Source of the DNA: Paenibacillus alkaliterrae
GTDB lineage: Bacteria > Bacillota > Bacilli > Paenibacillales > Paenibacillaceae
Direction of reading: 5' to 3'
Assembly (NCBI RefSeq): GCF_021532375.1
Contig: NZ_JAKGAP010000044.1
Location: 1-61,994 of the forward strand
Length of the DNA stretch: 61,994 nucleotides
Every line of letters begins with the position of its first letter. Position 1 is the stretch's first letter. A model generated the notes under the pieces. That model worked only from the letters and a program-made list of their open reading frames with translations, was not told the origin of the DNA and searched no databases. Below, one piece after another: positions 17,611-27,543 of this stretch. The translations under genes and the position numbers were made by a program.

Positions 17611-18456
17611 ATGTGGCTCATTACGGCCATCAGCAGCGCGTTTTTATTCGGACTAGCCGGTTGGTGGATGAAAGTATCGCAAATGCGCGGCGGCTCGACC
17701 CGTGTGCTGCTGCTCGGCTTATATGCCTCCGGAACGCTTGGCTTCGGCATACATGCGCTGCTGGAAGGAACGCTTCCGAAGCTTGCCGACCCGCGTGTAT
17801 GGATGGCCGGTTTCGTTATTGGCGCAGGCTCCGCCTGGGGAAATTCGCTCTTTATGAAAGCATTGAATTTCGGCCCGGCAAGCCTCACTTCCCCTCTGAC
17901 GAATATGAATATCATATTGGTCATCGCATTGGGTACCTGGTGGTATAAAGAACCCTTGAGCGCTTCAGAAGCGGTCGGCATTACATTTCTGCTGCTTGCC
18001 GTCCTATTCATTGCCCACAAGCGGAAGGAACCGCTTACGATCACGGAAAGGCGTTGGTTTGTACTTGTCGGAGCTGCGATCGTTCTATTCGCGCTTCGAA
18101 ATGGCGGCCTTAAGGTTACGGACGAGCTTGGACTTCCCAGCGCTCCAATCCTGTTCATTGCTTACGCTTTGTCTATGGGCTGGTTTTTTATGCCTGACGG
18201 AGGCGCCGTTACACGTTCCTCCAGAAGAACCGGATTATGGCTGGGCATCATTGCCGGTTTATTTTCTTATGGCGGCTTGCAGCTTTATGCGATGGCGCTT
18301 GCTGCCGGCCAGGCCAATTTGGCCGCCCCTATATTTGCAACAAACAGTCTTGTCGTAGCAGCAGGTGCGATTGCCGTATATAAAGAAAAGCTATCCTTTG
18401 TACAATGTACAGCGTTTGCTTTTACCATTCTAGGTTTAATTATTATACGATTGTAA
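17611..18456 (+). CDS. EamA/DMT-family transporter
   Basis: A 281-residue membrane protein with about ten hydrophobic helices in two repeats, typical of the drug/metabolite transporter superfamily (for example the N-terminal AISSAFLFGLAGWWMK and C-terminal FAFTILGLIIIRL). The second EamA half includes AALAAGQANLAAPIFATNSL-like residues. ATG 17611 follows GAGGAGTGG; the longer frame at 17581 has no site. Substrate unknown. The HxlR regulator directly downstream may control it. Confidence 0.87.
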   Translation: MWLITAISSAFLFGLAGWWMKVSQMRGGSTRVLLLGLYASGTLGFGIHALLEGTLPKLADPRVWMAGFVIGAGSAWGNSLFMKALNFGPASLTSPLTNMNIILVIALGTWWYKEPLSASEAVGITFLLLAVLFIAHKRKEPLTITERRWFVLVGAAIVLFALRNGGLKVTDELGLPSAPILFIAYALSMGWFFMPDGGAVTRSSRRTGLWLGIIAGLFSYGGLQLYAMALAAGQANLAAPIFATNSLVVAAGAIAVYKEKLSFVQCTAFAFTILGLIIIRL

Positions 18457-18524
18457 ATTGATATAAACTTACTTTTAGTTTGTTCATATGCTACAATAGA
18501 AATACAAAAAGCGGGGTGATACGG

Positions 18525-18833
18525 TTGGATTATTCGACAATGTGCCCAAAGTATGAAGCCGCAGCCGACATATTAGGTAAAAAATGGACTGGCAGAATTA
18601 TTCGGGTATTGCTCGGGGGACCAAAGCGGTTCAAAGAGATTAAAGAACAAATACCCGAAATGAGCGACAAAATGCTAACGGACCGGATGAAAGAGCTGGA
18701 AACGATAACGATCATAAAACGTCAAGTATATCCTGAAATGCCCGTACGGATCGAATATGAGCTAACGAGCAAAGGACGAGAGCTTGAGCCCGTTATTGAA
18801 TCCATTCAAAAATGGGGAGAACAATGGATGTAA
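18525..18833 (+). CDS. HxlR-family winged-helix regulator
   Basis: A 102-residue protein with the family signature near the N-terminus (CPKYEAAADILGKKWTGRII), then RFKEIKEQIPEMSDKMLTDR (recognition region) and the wing VRIEYELTSKGREL. The start is TTG 18525 with GGGGTGAT seven bases upstream; ATG 18540 is too close to the conserved Cys. It ends at a strong terminator. HxlR proteins sense aldehydes, quinones or redox stress; the signal here is unknown. Confidence 0.87.
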   Translation: MDYSTMCPKYEAAADILGKKWTGRIIRVLLGGPKRFKEIKEQIPEMSDKMLTDRMKELETITIIKRQVYPEMPVRIEYELTSKGRELEPVIESIQKWGEQWM

Positions 18834-18841
18834 GGACAAGA

Positions 18842-18863
18842 AACCGCTGATGCGGTTTTTTTT
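18842..18863 (+). terminator. Terminator of the HxlR gene
   Basis: ACCGC, a TGAT loop and GCGGT followed by eight T residues, a few bases past the stop codon. Confidence 0.85.
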
Positions 18864-18971
18864 GTTGATTAAAAAATATTGAATGAAATCAATAATGGAC
18901 TGCCCCTTAGTAGTTACACTACTATCGAGGCAGCCCTTATGCTCCAAACCGGCGGTTAGGTCATATTATTA

Positions 18972-19736
18972 CTAAACGCCAAGCCATTTCTTGAACAAGT
19001 GCTTTGTTGTATCCTTATTGATCGCGGCAATCGATGTCGTAAGAGGAATACCCTTCGGACATGAGCGCACGCAGTTTTGCGAGTTGCCGCAGCCTTCGAT
19101 ACCGCCGTCGGACATAAGAGCATCCAGACGCTCCTCTTGGTTCATCTCTCCCGTTGGGTGAGCGTTAAACAAGCGGACTTGTGAAATCGCTGCCGGCCCG
19201 ATGAAGCTGTTGCGATCGTTGACATTCGGACATGATTCCAGACAAACGCCGCAAGTCATGCATTTGGACAGCTCGTAAGCCCATTGACGCTTCGTTTCGG
19301 CCATGCGCGGACCAGGTCCGAGATCATAAGTTCCGTCTATCGGAATCCATGCCTTCACGCGTTTCAAAGCGCCGAACATACGCTCGCGGTTAATGACAAG
19401 ATCTCGAACGACCGGGAACGTGCGCATCGGTTCAAGTCGAATCGGCTGCTCCAGCTTATCGACGAGCGCGCTGCACGCTTGACGGGGTTTGCCATTAATG
19501 ACCATGGAGCAAGCTCCGCATACTTCCTCCAAGCAGTTCGAATCCCAGCATACGGGTGCCGTACTGGCGCCATCAACTTTTTTCGGGTTGCGTTGAATTT
19601 CCATCAATCCGCTAATGACGTTCATATTTGCGCGATAAGGAATTTCGAACTCTTCCGTGTATGGCTTCGAATCAGGAGTATCTTGACGCGTAATGATAAA
19701 CTTAACCGTTTTGTTTGCGACAGTTGTTTGAGCCAC
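18972..19736 (-). CDS. sdhB: Succinate dehydrogenase iron-sulfur subunit
   Basis: Electron-transfer subunit of complex II at the inner membrane face. The 254-residue protein has a plant-type [2Fe-2S] cluster (CWDSNCLEEVCGAC with a later Cys in RQAC), a [4Fe-4S] motif CMTCGVCLESCP, and a [3Fe-4S] region CGNSQNCVRSCPKGIP. It is the last gene of sdhC-sdhA-sdhB, three bases behind sdhA. It carries electrons from SdhA to the quinone site. Confidence 0.96.
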   Translation of the reverse strand: MAQTTVANKTVKFIITRQDTPDSKPYTEEFEIPYRANMNVISGLMEIQRNPKKVDGASTAPVCWDSNCLEEVCGACSMVINGKPRQACSALVDKLEQPIRLEPMRTFPVVRDLVINRERMFGALKRVKAWIPIDGTYDLGPGPRMAETKRQWAYELSKCMTCGVCLESCPNVNDRNSFIGPAAISQVRLFNAHPTGEMNQEERLDALMSDGGIEGCGNSQNCVRSCPKGIPLTTSIAAINKDTTKHLFKKWLGV

Positions 19737-19738
19737 CG

Positions 19739-21496
19739 TTATTCTCCTTTCTTCTTATCGCTGGAGTAATCGCGCTTACGAGGCTTGATCAAGCTCACAT
19801 CGATGTCCTCGTACGATATTTGCGGACCTTCCTTCGTCCATTTCGCGATGGTCGACTTCATGTACTGGTCATCATCACGATCCGGGAAGTCTGGCTTATA
19901 ATGTGCGCCGCGGCTTTCGTTACGCATTAGCGCGCCTAGAGTCATCGCTTCGGATAGCTCAAGCATGTTCCACAATTGACGAGTGAAGGCGACACCGGCA
20001 TTATTCCAGCTTGCTGTATCGTTAATGTTGATATTCGAATAACGCTGCTTCAGCTCTTTGATCTTCTGGATCGTAGCTTCAAGCTTATCGTTAAAGCGCA
20101 CAACGGTCATGTTGTTCGTCATCCATTCGCCAAGCTCTTTGTGAATGATATACGCATTTTCATTTCCGTTCATCTTGAGAATGCTGTTGTATTTATCGGT
20201 TTGACGCTTCGTCTCGCGATCGAATACGGAGGAGGCTACGTCTTCGGCCGATTTCTTGAGACCCTTGATATACTCGACCGCTTTCGGTCCGGCAACCATG
20301 CCGCCGTAAATAGCCGAAAGCAAGGAGTTTGCGCCAAGACGGTTCGCGCCATGGTATTGATACTCGCACTCGCCTGCTGCGAATAGACCGGGAATGTTCG
20401 TCATTTGGTTGTAGTCAACCCACATGCCGCCCATCGAGTAGTGAACAGCAGGGAAGATTTTCATCGGTATTTTACGCGGATCGTCACCCATGAACTTCTC
20501 ATAAATTTCGATGATACCGCCGAGCTTTACGTCAAGCTCCTTCGGATCCTTATGGGACAGATCAAGGTAAACCATGTTCTCTTGATTGATGCCGAGCTTC
20601 TGATCGACGCAGACGCTGAAAATTTCCCGAGTCGCAATATCGCGGGGAACAAGGTTTCCGTACGCCGGATATTTTTCCTCCAGGAAGTACCAAGGTTTGC
20701 CGTCCTTATAGGTCCAAATTCGGCCGCCCTCGCCGCGCGCTGATTCAGACATCAAGCGGAGCTTGTCGTCGCCCGGAATCGCCGTCGGGTGAATTTGAAT
20801 GAACTCGCCGTTGGCGTAATTAACGCCCTGCTGGTAAACCGCACTTGCCGCCGTACCCGTGTTAATAACGGAATTCGTTGTTTTGCCGAAGATGATGCCG
20901 GGACCGCCTGATGCTAGAATAACCGCATCCGCACGTACCGTGAGTACTTCCATCGAACGTAAATCCTGAGCCGATACGCCGCGGCAAATGCCGTCGTCAT
21001 CAACGACCGCGCCGAGGAATTCCCAGTGCTCATATTTGTTGACTAGCCCGGCGGCTTCCCAGCGGCGTACTTGCTCATCCAAAGCATAAAGCAATTGTTG
21101 ACCTGTCGTAGCGCCTGCGAACGCCGTACGCGAATGTTTCGTGCCGCCGAAGCGTCGGAAATCGAGCAAGCCCTCGGCCGTACGGCTGAACATTACGCCC
21201 ATCCTGTCCATCAAATGGATAATGCCCGGCGCAGCGTCGCACATTGCTTTGACCGGCGGCTGATTCGCAAGAAAGTCGCCGCCGTATACGGTATCGTCGA
21301 AATGTTCCCACGGGGAATCGCCTTCCCCTTTCGTATTTACTGCGCCATTAATACCGCCCTGCGCGCATACGGAATGGGAACGTTTGACCGGCACAAGAGA
21401 AAACAGATCAACGTGCACACCTGCTTCTGCCGCTTTAATGGTAGCCATCAAGCCGGCTAGACCGCCGCCAACGATAATAATTTTATTTTTAGCCAT
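19739..21496 (-). CDS. sdhA: Succinate dehydrogenase flavoprotein subunit
   Basis: Oxidises succinate to fumarate with covalent FAD. The 585-residue protein begins with the dinucleotide fold IIVGGGLAGLMATIKAAE. The FAD-linking His is in HSVCAQGGINGA, and the active-site region is HPTAIPGDDKL with GEGGRIW. The C-terminal capping helices contain RNESRGAHYKPDFPDRDD. It lies 24 bases behind sdhC. Confidence 0.97.
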   Translation of the reverse strand: MAKNKIIIVGGGLAGLMATIKAAEAGVHVDLFSLVPVKRSHSVCAQGGINGAVNTKGEGDSPWEHFDDTVYGGDFLANQPPVKAMCDAAPGIIHLMDRMGVMFSRTAEGLLDFRRFGGTKHSRTAFAGATTGQQLLYALDEQVRRWEAAGLVNKYEHWEFLGAVVDDDGICRGVSAQDLRSMEVLTVRADAVILASGGPGIIFGKTTNSVINTGTAASAVYQQGVNYANGEFIQIHPTAIPGDDKLRLMSESARGEGGRIWTYKDGKPWYFLEEKYPAYGNLVPRDIATREIFSVCVDQKLGINQENMVYLDLSHKDPKELDVKLGGIIEIYEKFMGDDPRKIPMKIFPAVHYSMGGMWVDYNQMTNIPGLFAAGECEYQYHGANRLGANSLLSAIYGGMVAGPKAVEYIKGLKKSAEDVASSVFDRETKRQTDKYNSILKMNGNENAYIIHKELGEWMTNNMTVVRFNDKLEATIQKIKELKQRYSNININDTASWNNAGVAFTRQLWNMLELSEAMTLGALMRNESRGAHYKPDFPDRDDDQYMKSTIAKWTKEGPQISYEDIDVSLIKPRKRDYSSDKKKGE

Positions 21497-21520
21497 AACG
21501 CTTCGCTCCTTGTCTACAAA

Positions 21521-22192
21521 CTAACCGATATTCGTAAATGCCAATGCAGCACTCGCAGCTTCCTTAAATTCATCCCCGCTAAAAGCGATAAGCGAAAGAA
21601 TGAACAGCGCAGAAAGAATTACAAAAACACCCATGCAAATATAAGAAGAAATGCGTTGTGCTTTAGGGCCGATCGTAATTCCCCAACTGATCAGAAACGC
21701 CCAAAGGCCGTTGCTGAAATGGAATACTGCTGCAAGCACACCGATAACGTAAAGCACGAAATAGACCGGATTGCTTGCGATATGATTCATCGTCGACCCT
21801 AGTTCCTCATGCGTAATGTTACCGAGGTAAATCTGCATCCTTGTTTGATATACATGCCAGAATACGAATACAAAGGTCATTACCCCTGTTACGCGCTGTG
21901 CGGTAAACGCCCAGTTCCGGCCGTATTGAAAGCGTCCCGTATTAGAGTTCGATTGGTATGCGACGTATAAGCCGTAAATGCCATGGAACAATAACGGGAG
22001 ATAAATACCGAAAATCTCGAGCAGAGGTATAAGCGGCAAGCTGTTAATAAGATGCACGCCTTGCTCGAAGCCTTCGGGTCCGCGCTCAAACGCCTGGTAG
22101 TTAGTCAATCCGTGCACGACGATAAATCCGCCGAGCGGAATGATCCCGAGAAGCGAGTGAAGCTTGCGCGAGAAATACGAATTTCCTTTCAT
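21521..22192 (-). CDS. sdhC: Succinate dehydrogenase cytochrome b558 subunit
   Basis: The single di-heme membrane anchor used by Bacillus-type (type B) complex II. The 223-residue protein has five hydrophobic helices and His residues suited to heme ligation (RKLHSLLGIIPLGGFIVVHG, LLFHGIYGLY, VFWHVYQTR, FHFSNGLW). No separate sdhD follows, as expected for this type. The ATG at 22192 has a GAAAGGAGAAGGA site. Confidence 0.95.
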   Translation of the reverse strand: MKGNSYFSRKLHSLLGIIPLGGFIVVHGLTNYQAFERGPEGFEQGVHLINSLPLIPLLEIFGIYLPLLFHGIYGLYVAYQSNSNTGRFQYGRNWAFTAQRVTGVMTFVFVFWHVYQTRMQIYLGNITHEELGSTMNHIASNPVYFVLYVIGVLAAVFHFSNGLWAFLISWGITIGPKAQRISSYICMGVFVILSALFILSLIAFSGDEFKEAASAALAFTNIG

Positions 22193-22255
22193 GTCATTCC
22201 TTCTCCTTTCAATACTGAGAGTGCTCTCTTTCGTTTTTTCAACAAATCATTCTAC

Positions 22256-22284
22256 ATTGTAACCCCAGCATGTACCCCCGTCAA
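22256..22284 (-). promoter_or_regulatory. SigA promoter of sdhCAB
   Basis: TTGACG (22279-22284), a 17-base spacer and TACAAT (22256-22261) on the minus strand, about 60 bases upstream of sdhC. Confidence 0.7.
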
Positions 22285-22396
22285 CAAAACTCGACACAGA
22301 TTAGCCACACTTCCCATCCTACTCCTTTTCAGCTTATAATGGAATTGCTTATTTTTCATAAATTCTTATAACAAAATAACATAAGGAGCTCCTTCC

Positions 22397-23305
22397 ATGA
22401 ATGAAGAGATGCAAATGTTCACCGTTATCGTAGAGCAGTCGAGCATGAACAAAGCTTCCGCGCTGCTCAATCTGTCTCAGCCCGCGCTATCGCGCAAAAT
22501 AGCCAAGCTTGAGCAAGAAATAGGAGCTCCTTTATTCCGCCGGATCGGAAAACGGCTCGAAATTACGAGAATCGGCCAGCTAACCTATGAATACGCCATT
22601 GAGCTGCGCCAGCTCCATCGCAAATACTTGCAATCGGTCTCGGAGTTTACATCGGCGGGCTACACGGCGCTTACGATAGGCGCCAGCTTAACGACGCTCC
22701 AAACGACGCTCCCTGACCTTATAAAAACGCTTACCGCCGCCCGTCCGGAAATCGAAATTAAAGCGATTACCGGAAAAACGCATGAGATCGTATCATTAGT
22801 CCGCGATCATAAAGCAGATATCGGCATCGTCGCATCCAGCATAGAAGATTCAACGCTGCGGTGCATACCTTTATTCGATGATCATCTTTCGCTTGTTGTG
22901 CCCCGTAATCAGGTTATCACCGACAAAGGAACGTTAGGCATCCAGGATTTGACCGGGATGCCGATGATCTTATTTTCCAAAGGAACCTGGTACAGGCTGC
23001 TGACGGACGAGCTGTTCGATAAGTATCATCTGCAGCCGGACGTCCGGATGGAGATCGACTCCTTCGAAGCGATACTGCGCTTGCTGAATACTTGCAGAGC
23101 GGCGACGCTTCTCCCGCATTCCTATATGCGCCATCAGCTGCTGGAGGATAATGAGCTCCTTGTTGTACCGATCCGGGAGCTGGAGGATACGAAACGAACA
23201 ACGTCGCTTATTCATGCAGACTCGGCTGCTTTAAGTCCCTCCGTGCGTTTATGGATCAACGAATTAGCGGCTCGATTTCCTATGCAAAAAGACAGCAGCT
23301 TCTAA
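22397..23305 (+). CDS. LysR-family regulator divergent from sdhCAB
   Basis: A 302-residue LysR regulator with an N-terminal helix-turn-helix (KASALLNLSQPALSRKIAKLEQ) and an effector domain beginning LTIGASLTTLQTTLPDLI. It is divergent from sdhC with a 200-base shared upstream region, so it may regulate sdhCAB or itself; this is inferred from position. The Shine-Dalgarno AAGGAG is part of a perfect 12-base palindrome, AAGGAGCTCCTT, nine bases from the ATG. Confidence 0.9.
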   Translation: MNEEMQMFTVIVEQSSMNKASALLNLSQPALSRKIAKLEQEIGAPLFRRIGKRLEITRIGQLTYEYAIELRQLHRKYLQSVSEFTSAGYTALTIGASLTTLQTTLPDLIKTLTAARPEIEIKAITGKTHEIVSLVRDHKADIGIVASSIEDSTLRCIPLFDDHLSLVVPRNQVITDKGTLGIQDLTGMPMILFSKGTWYRLLTDELFDKYHLQPDVRMEIDSFEAILRLLNTCRAATLLPHSYMRHQLLEDNELLVVPIRELEDTKRTTSLIHADSAALSPSVRLWINELAARFPMQKDSSF

Positions 23306-23320
23306 AAACAGCTGCTGTCC
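23286..23320 (-). terminator. Terminator of ktrB-ktrA, overlapping the 3' end of the LysR gene
   Basis: The minus strand shows GACAGCAGCT and AAGCTGCTGTC arms followed by TTTTTG. The hairpin includes the last codons of the convergent LysR gene. Confidence 0.7.
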
Positions 23321-23366
23321 TTCATCATTTCCAATATTACGCTTTGAAATCCGTCCTAAGCGTTCA

Positions 23367-24035
23367 CTAACGTATGACTGCCGCTTCAAAATCTTCGATT
23401 TGATCATTAGTCCCAATAACGACCATCACATCGCGTTCCGAAAGCACATCCGTCGCCGTTGGAGCTATAATAATGCCGCCCGGCTTGTTGATCGCAACGA
23501 TGCTGCAGCCAAATCGGGCACGGGGATTAAGGTCATGCAGCGACTTTCCGTTCAAGCATTGCGGCACGGCCAGCTCCGCTATCGTATATTCCTTCGATAA
23601 TTCAATATAATCAAGCAGGTTTGGCGATACGAGCTGATGCGCAACCCGAATGCCCATATCCCGCTCCGGATACACAACTCGGTCCACGCCGATTTTCTCG
23701 AGCACGCGGCCATGCAATTCGCTTATCGCCTTCGCTACTACCTTCTTAACGCCCAGATCCTTAAGCAGGATCGTCGTTAAAATGCTGGCTTGAATATCGT
23801 CGCCGATTGCGACGATGCCGCAGTCAAAGTTGCGGACGCCCAACGAACGAAGCGCTTCTTCATCCGTACAATCGGCAGATACCGCAAACGTAAGTTCGCT
23901 GCTCATATCTTGAACGGCTTCCTCGTCCTTATCGATGCCGAGCACCTCATGTCCGAGCTCTATGAGCTCCCGGCCCACGCTCGAGCCGAACCTTCCCAAT
24001 CCTACAATAACAAACTGATTCTTTTTTATCCCCAC
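23367..24035 (-). CDS. ktrA: KtrA/TrkA-type potassium channel gating subunit (RCK)
   Basis: Cytoplasmic regulatory ring of the Ktr potassium uptake system. It has an RCK_N nucleotide-binding fold (FVIVGLGRFGSSVGRELIELG, with acidic GIDKDEEAV) and an RCK_C domain from about residue 140, where c-di-AMP binds in this family. GTG 24035 is chosen because AGGGGA lies eight bases upstream; the TTG at 24041 is too close. It lies 12 bases behind ktrB. Confidence 0.9.
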   Translation of the reverse strand: MGIKKNQFVIVGLGRFGSSVGRELIELGHEVLGIDKDEEAVQDMSSELTFAVSADCTDEEALRSLGVRNFDCGIVAIGDDIQASILTTILLKDLGVKKVVAKAISELHGRVLEKIGVDRVVYPERDMGIRVAHQLVSPNLLDYIELSKEYTIAELAVPQCLNGKSLHDLNPRARFGCSIVAINKPGGIIIAPTATDVLSERDVMVVIGTNDQIEDFEAAVIR

Positions 24036-24047
24036 TAGCAAAGTCCC

Positions 24048-25388
24048 CTATCCAATCGTAATTTTGCCTTCAGGATGCCGGTACAGATCTTTATCTGCAC
24101 GAGGCCCCAGTGCGTATGCAAGCGTTAATAATCCAAGCCTTCCGGCAAACATCGTCAATGCGATAATTATTTTCCCCGCATTGGACAGCTCAGGGGTCAC
24201 ACCAAGCGACAGCCCTACTGTGCCAAAAGCAGACGTTGCCTCGAACAGCAATTTAATGAAGGGCTGATTCTCGATCATTGACAGCAGCATCGTAACTGAA
24301 ACTACAAGCGCCATAGCGATTAATGTAATCGTTAGCGCTTTGAAAATCCGATCCTTGCCTAATCTGTAGCGGAACAGCACGATATCCTCGCGCCCCCTGA
24401 TCATCGAAATGACGGAACCGATCAGCACGGCGAAGGTCGTCGTTTTTATCCCGCCTCCCGTAGAGCCCGGCGACGCGCCAATAAACATGAGCAATATAAT
24501 AAAAAATTGCGTGGCTTGGCGAAGAACCGTCAAATCAAGCGAATTATAGCCAGCCGTCCTGGGCATAACGCCTTGGAAGAGGGATGATAAAAATTTTCCT
24601 CCCCAATCAAGCGAACCTAACGTCAAATGATTAGAAAACTCGAATATAAATATGACAAGCGTACCGACACCGATAAGCGCACCTGTCATGGTTAACACGA
24701 CTTTGCTATGCAAAGACAGCTTGCGGTTTTTACGAAACTCCAGCAGATCCGACATAACGACGAAGCCGAGACCGCCGAGCACGACAAGCAGAATTGCTGT
24801 TATATTCACGACGGGATCAGACACGTATAACGTCAGGCTTCGATAATCGCCGAATATGTCAAAGCCGGCATTGTTAAAAGACGATATCGAGTGAAAAATG
24901 CCGAAATAGACAGCCTTGCCCAGCGGCATATCGGCCATAAACCTGGAGGCTAAGAGAATCGCACCGATGAATTCGATCGTTAGGGAATAAATTATAACGC
25001 GTCGAATAAGCTTGACGATTCCTTCCATGCTTGATTGATTCATGGCCTCCTGCAAAATAAGCCGCTCGCGCAACGTTATTTTCTTGCGAAGCATAAGCGC
25101 AACTAACGTTGCCATCGTCATGAAACCCAGACCGCCCAACTGGATCAGCACGATAAGAATAATTTGCCCCCATAATGAGAAATATGTCCCTGTATCGACA
25201 ACGACAAGTCCTGTTACGCACGTAGCCGAAGTAGCCGTAAACAGAGCATCGATAAACGGCAACCGCTCACCCGTTGCGCTTGCGAACGGCATCGTCAGCA
25301 TGAAGGCTCCCAGAAATATAATCAACGCGAATCCGCTGACTAATATTCGCGGCGGCGACCATTGCAGAACATTAAAATTCACTTTCAT
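24048..25388 (-). CDS. ktrB: KtrB/TrkH-type potassium transporter
   Basis: K+ translocating subunit, 446 residues, with the four M1-P-M2 repeats of the Trk/Ktr/HKT family. Filter-like loops include SATCVTGLVVVDTG, NNAGFDIFG, MPRTAGYNSLD and SAFGTVGLSLG. It is the first gene of a ktrB-ktrA pair and is preceded by a c-di-AMP riboswitch, matching the known logic that c-di-AMP turns off potassium import. Confidence 0.94.
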   Translation of the reverse strand: MKVNFNVLQWSPPRILVSGFALIIFLGAFMLTMPFASATGERLPFIDALFTATSATCVTGLVVVDTGTYFSLWGQIILIVLIQLGGLGFMTMATLVALMLRKKITLRERLILQEAMNQSSMEGIVKLIRRVIIYSLTIEFIGAILLASRFMADMPLGKAVYFGIFHSISSFNNAGFDIFGDYRSLTLYVSDPVVNITAILLVVLGGLGFVVMSDLLEFRKNRKLSLHSKVVLTMTGALIGVGTLVIFIFEFSNHLTLGSLDWGGKFLSSLFQGVMPRTAGYNSLDLTVLRQATQFFIILLMFIGASPGSTGGGIKTTTFAVLIGSVISMIRGREDIVLFRYRLGKDRIFKALTITLIAMALVVSVTMLLSMIENQPFIKLLFEATSAFGTVGLSLGVTPELSNAGKIIIALTMFAGRLGLLTLAYALGPRADKDLYRHPEGKITIG

Positions 25389-25441
25389 CGATCAACCTTC
25401 TTTTTAGTATGTTTTATAGCTGCACAGCCATTAATAAGCAT

Positions 25442-25630
25442 AAAAAAAGCACTGGAAACTCAAGTGCTCTATGCGATGAGTCCTGTTCCATGTACGCCTA
25501 CGAGGTTAGCTGACGGATTCGGGCCTGGCCAGGCAGCCCTATTTAGCTTAAAGAGCGTTTGCTCTCTTGCTAAAATTCACCCCATGCCGCTTAATGCGAA
25601 CAGCTGGTTTGTCCAACTTGCTCATTGATT
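25442..25630 (-). ncRNA. c-di-AMP (ydaO/yuaA) riboswitch with terminator upstream of ktrB
   Basis: The minus strand carries the conserved core CCGAATCCGTCAGCTAACCTCG followed by TAGGC, plus the upstream TGGGGTGAA segment. A terminator (AGCACT and AGTGCT arms, T-tract, 25442-25468) follows. The core string is a hallmark of this class. Upstream, 25631-25929 holds no recognisable gene. Confidence 0.93.
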
Positions 25631-25929
25631 AAGACAGCTTTATGGTTCCCCCGTTTTCCTAAGGAAATTCGGCTGTGCTATTTAATTAGTATGACGTTAA
25701 CGATTATAATCCCAAAGCGTGCTCCGTATAAAGCTTGCATTACGCACAAAACGGACGATTTTGGAGCAAAAAAGGGCAACGGCTTACAGCAGCGGGCATC
25801 AGGCTTGTTGGACATCGTTATTTCGCATGATTATGAACGGAAGCAAACATTTTCATTGGATAATTCAGGGATTGTTATGATAAGGTAGTGGGATAGGATA
25901 TCCATAATTCAGACAGTTGAGGTGAACCC

Positions 25930-27543
25930 ATGATTGATTCTATCAAGCCTAATGAATGGAAACGTTTTCTATGGGCAGCGGCGGCTTGCTTTATTATTTA
26001 CTTAAGTATCGATGTCGCACCTTTGATCGCTTCCATTCATTCAGGCGATTATAACCCCCATGTAATTGAGAAAGCTGCTGCAGAGGAGAAGGCTGCTGCG
26101 TTCGCTGAACGGCAAACCGGCCTCAAGGTAAAGAAGGCGAAGGCGGTACACCAGACGGATAAAATCATGAACGGCTACCTTTCCAAGGAAGAATTGACCG
26201 GGACGTACAGCGACCAATATGACTCCAGGTTCCCGACAGACACGTTCCAGGTCGATCTAAAATTTGACCAAGGCGGGAGCGGTTATACGTACGTACATAT
26301 GCAAAGCGGAGAAGTTGTGGCTTGGAACCTTCACTTGGACGGACAGCCGCTTTCTGATGAAGACAAGACGGCAGAAATCGTCGATTTTCTATTAAATCAG
26401 CAATTCCGTGCGGAGGAATTAAGCGGAGGAAGGCTGCTGGAAAACGGGGAATGGCAGGCGAGGCCCGTAGGCTTTACCGTAAAGGATGCAAGGCTTAGTC
26501 TAAATGTGGATGCCCTGTCTGTGAGAGGCAAAACCGTCATTACGAAATATAAGGCCGCTTTCATAGCGCCTAATGATTATATCAAATATGTAAAAGGCCA
26601 GGATAAAATCGCCGGCTTCCTCACCGGCTTCGGATATTTATTTATGAGCTTTGTCCTGTTCGTGCTGGCGATTGTGTATGCGGTGCTTTATCGTAAATTC
26701 ACCTCATTCAAGTATGGAATCGCCCTTACCATCGTTTATTTTGTTACTTATATTATTATGAACCTGAACATTTTGGACGGTATTAGAGCTTCCTTCGGCG
26801 AAAATGGCGGTGCCGACGAAACCGTGCTGATCACGGCCGTCTTTACCGTCTTCTTAACATTTCCTATGGCAGCCGCTGTCTATATTTCGATTGTTGCCGG
26901 AGACGGCCTATGGAAAGCGCAAGGGCGCTCCTTATGGCCGCGCTTTGGCGAGAAGGGTTATGGCAGCTACGTTTGGCGCAGCATGGGCTTATCGTATTTA
27001 TTCGCAGTAATCCTGTTCGCCCTGCAATCGATTATATTTATTGGATTAGAATTTACGATCGGCACCTGGGGTACCACCGATGCTACGCAGTCTCCTTACA
27101 ACATGAGCATCCTCTGGCTGATGCCGGTGCTGGCCTGGGCGGCAGCGATATCCGAAGAAGCCGTCTTCCGATTTTTTGGGATCGGATTGTTCCGCAAATG
27201 GTTCAAGAACACGTTCGCAGCAGCTCTGCTGCCAACGTTTTTCTGGGCGCTCGGACATGTCATGTATCCGTTCTATCCGTCATCGACCCGGCTGATTGAG
27301 CTCATGATTGTGGGGCTGGTGTTCAGCTTTATATTTGTCAGATACGGCTTCATTACGGCTATGTTCACGCATGCGATCTTCAACAGCGCAGCGGTGGGCA
27401 TGTCCCTCTTGACAATCGGAACGGCGCCGAACATCGTCTCGGCCATTTTCTTCACCGTTCTTCCCGTGCTGATCGCCTGCGTCATCAGGTATTTGAGCAA
27501 CAAAAAAGAGAAGGGCCGTCCGTTAGGACGACTCCTCCCCTAG
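25930..27543 (+). CDS. CPBP-family (CAAX/Abi) intramembrane metalloprotease
   Basis: A 537-residue membrane protein. The N-terminal half has one membrane helix and an extracytoplasmic domain of about 190 residues. The C-terminal half has several helices and the CPBP motifs: EEAVFR (glutamate pair), [12 protein letters not shown] (His) and a late HAIFNS (His). Members cleave membrane substrates or act in self-immunity and protein maturation; the substrate here is unknown. The last 21 bases overlap the convergent uvrC 3' end. Confidence 0.85.
   Translation: MIDSIKPNEWKRFLWAAAACFIIYLSIDVAPLIASIHSGDYNPHVIEKAAAEEKAAAFAERQTGLKVKKAKAVHQTDKIMNGYLSKEELTGTYSDQYDSRFPTDTFQVDLKFDQGGSGYTYVHMQSGEVVAWNLHLDGQPLSDEDKTAEIVDFLLNQQFRAEELSGGRLLENGEWQARPVGFTVKDARLSLNVDALSVRGKTVITKYKAAFIAPNDYIKYVKGQDKIAGFLTGFGYLFMSFVLFVLAIVYAVLYRKFTSFKYGIALTIVYFVTYIIMNLNILDGIRASFGENGGADETVLITAVFTVFLTFPMAAAVYISIVAGDGLWKAQGRSLWPRFGEKGYGSYVWRSMGLSYLFAVILFALQSIIFIGLEFTIGTWGTTDATQSPYNMSILWLMPVLAWAAAISEEAVFRFFGIGLFRKWFKNTFAAALLPTFFWALGHVMYPFYPSSTRLIELMIVGLVFSFIFVRYGFITAMFTHAIFNSAAVGMSLLTIGTAPNIVSAIFFTVLPVLIACVIRYLSNKKEKGRPLGRLLP

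Noticed and set aside
18900..18942. Inverted repeat behind sdhB as a strong terminator
   Set aside because: The stem CTGCC/GGCAG with an inner TAGTAGT/ACTACTA is clear, but no T-tract follows on the minus strand, so it is not listed as a terminator.
25625..25888. Plus-strand open frame of 87 codons upstream of the CPBP protease
   Set aside because: No ribosome-binding site, no recognisable protein features, and it overlaps the riboswitch region.
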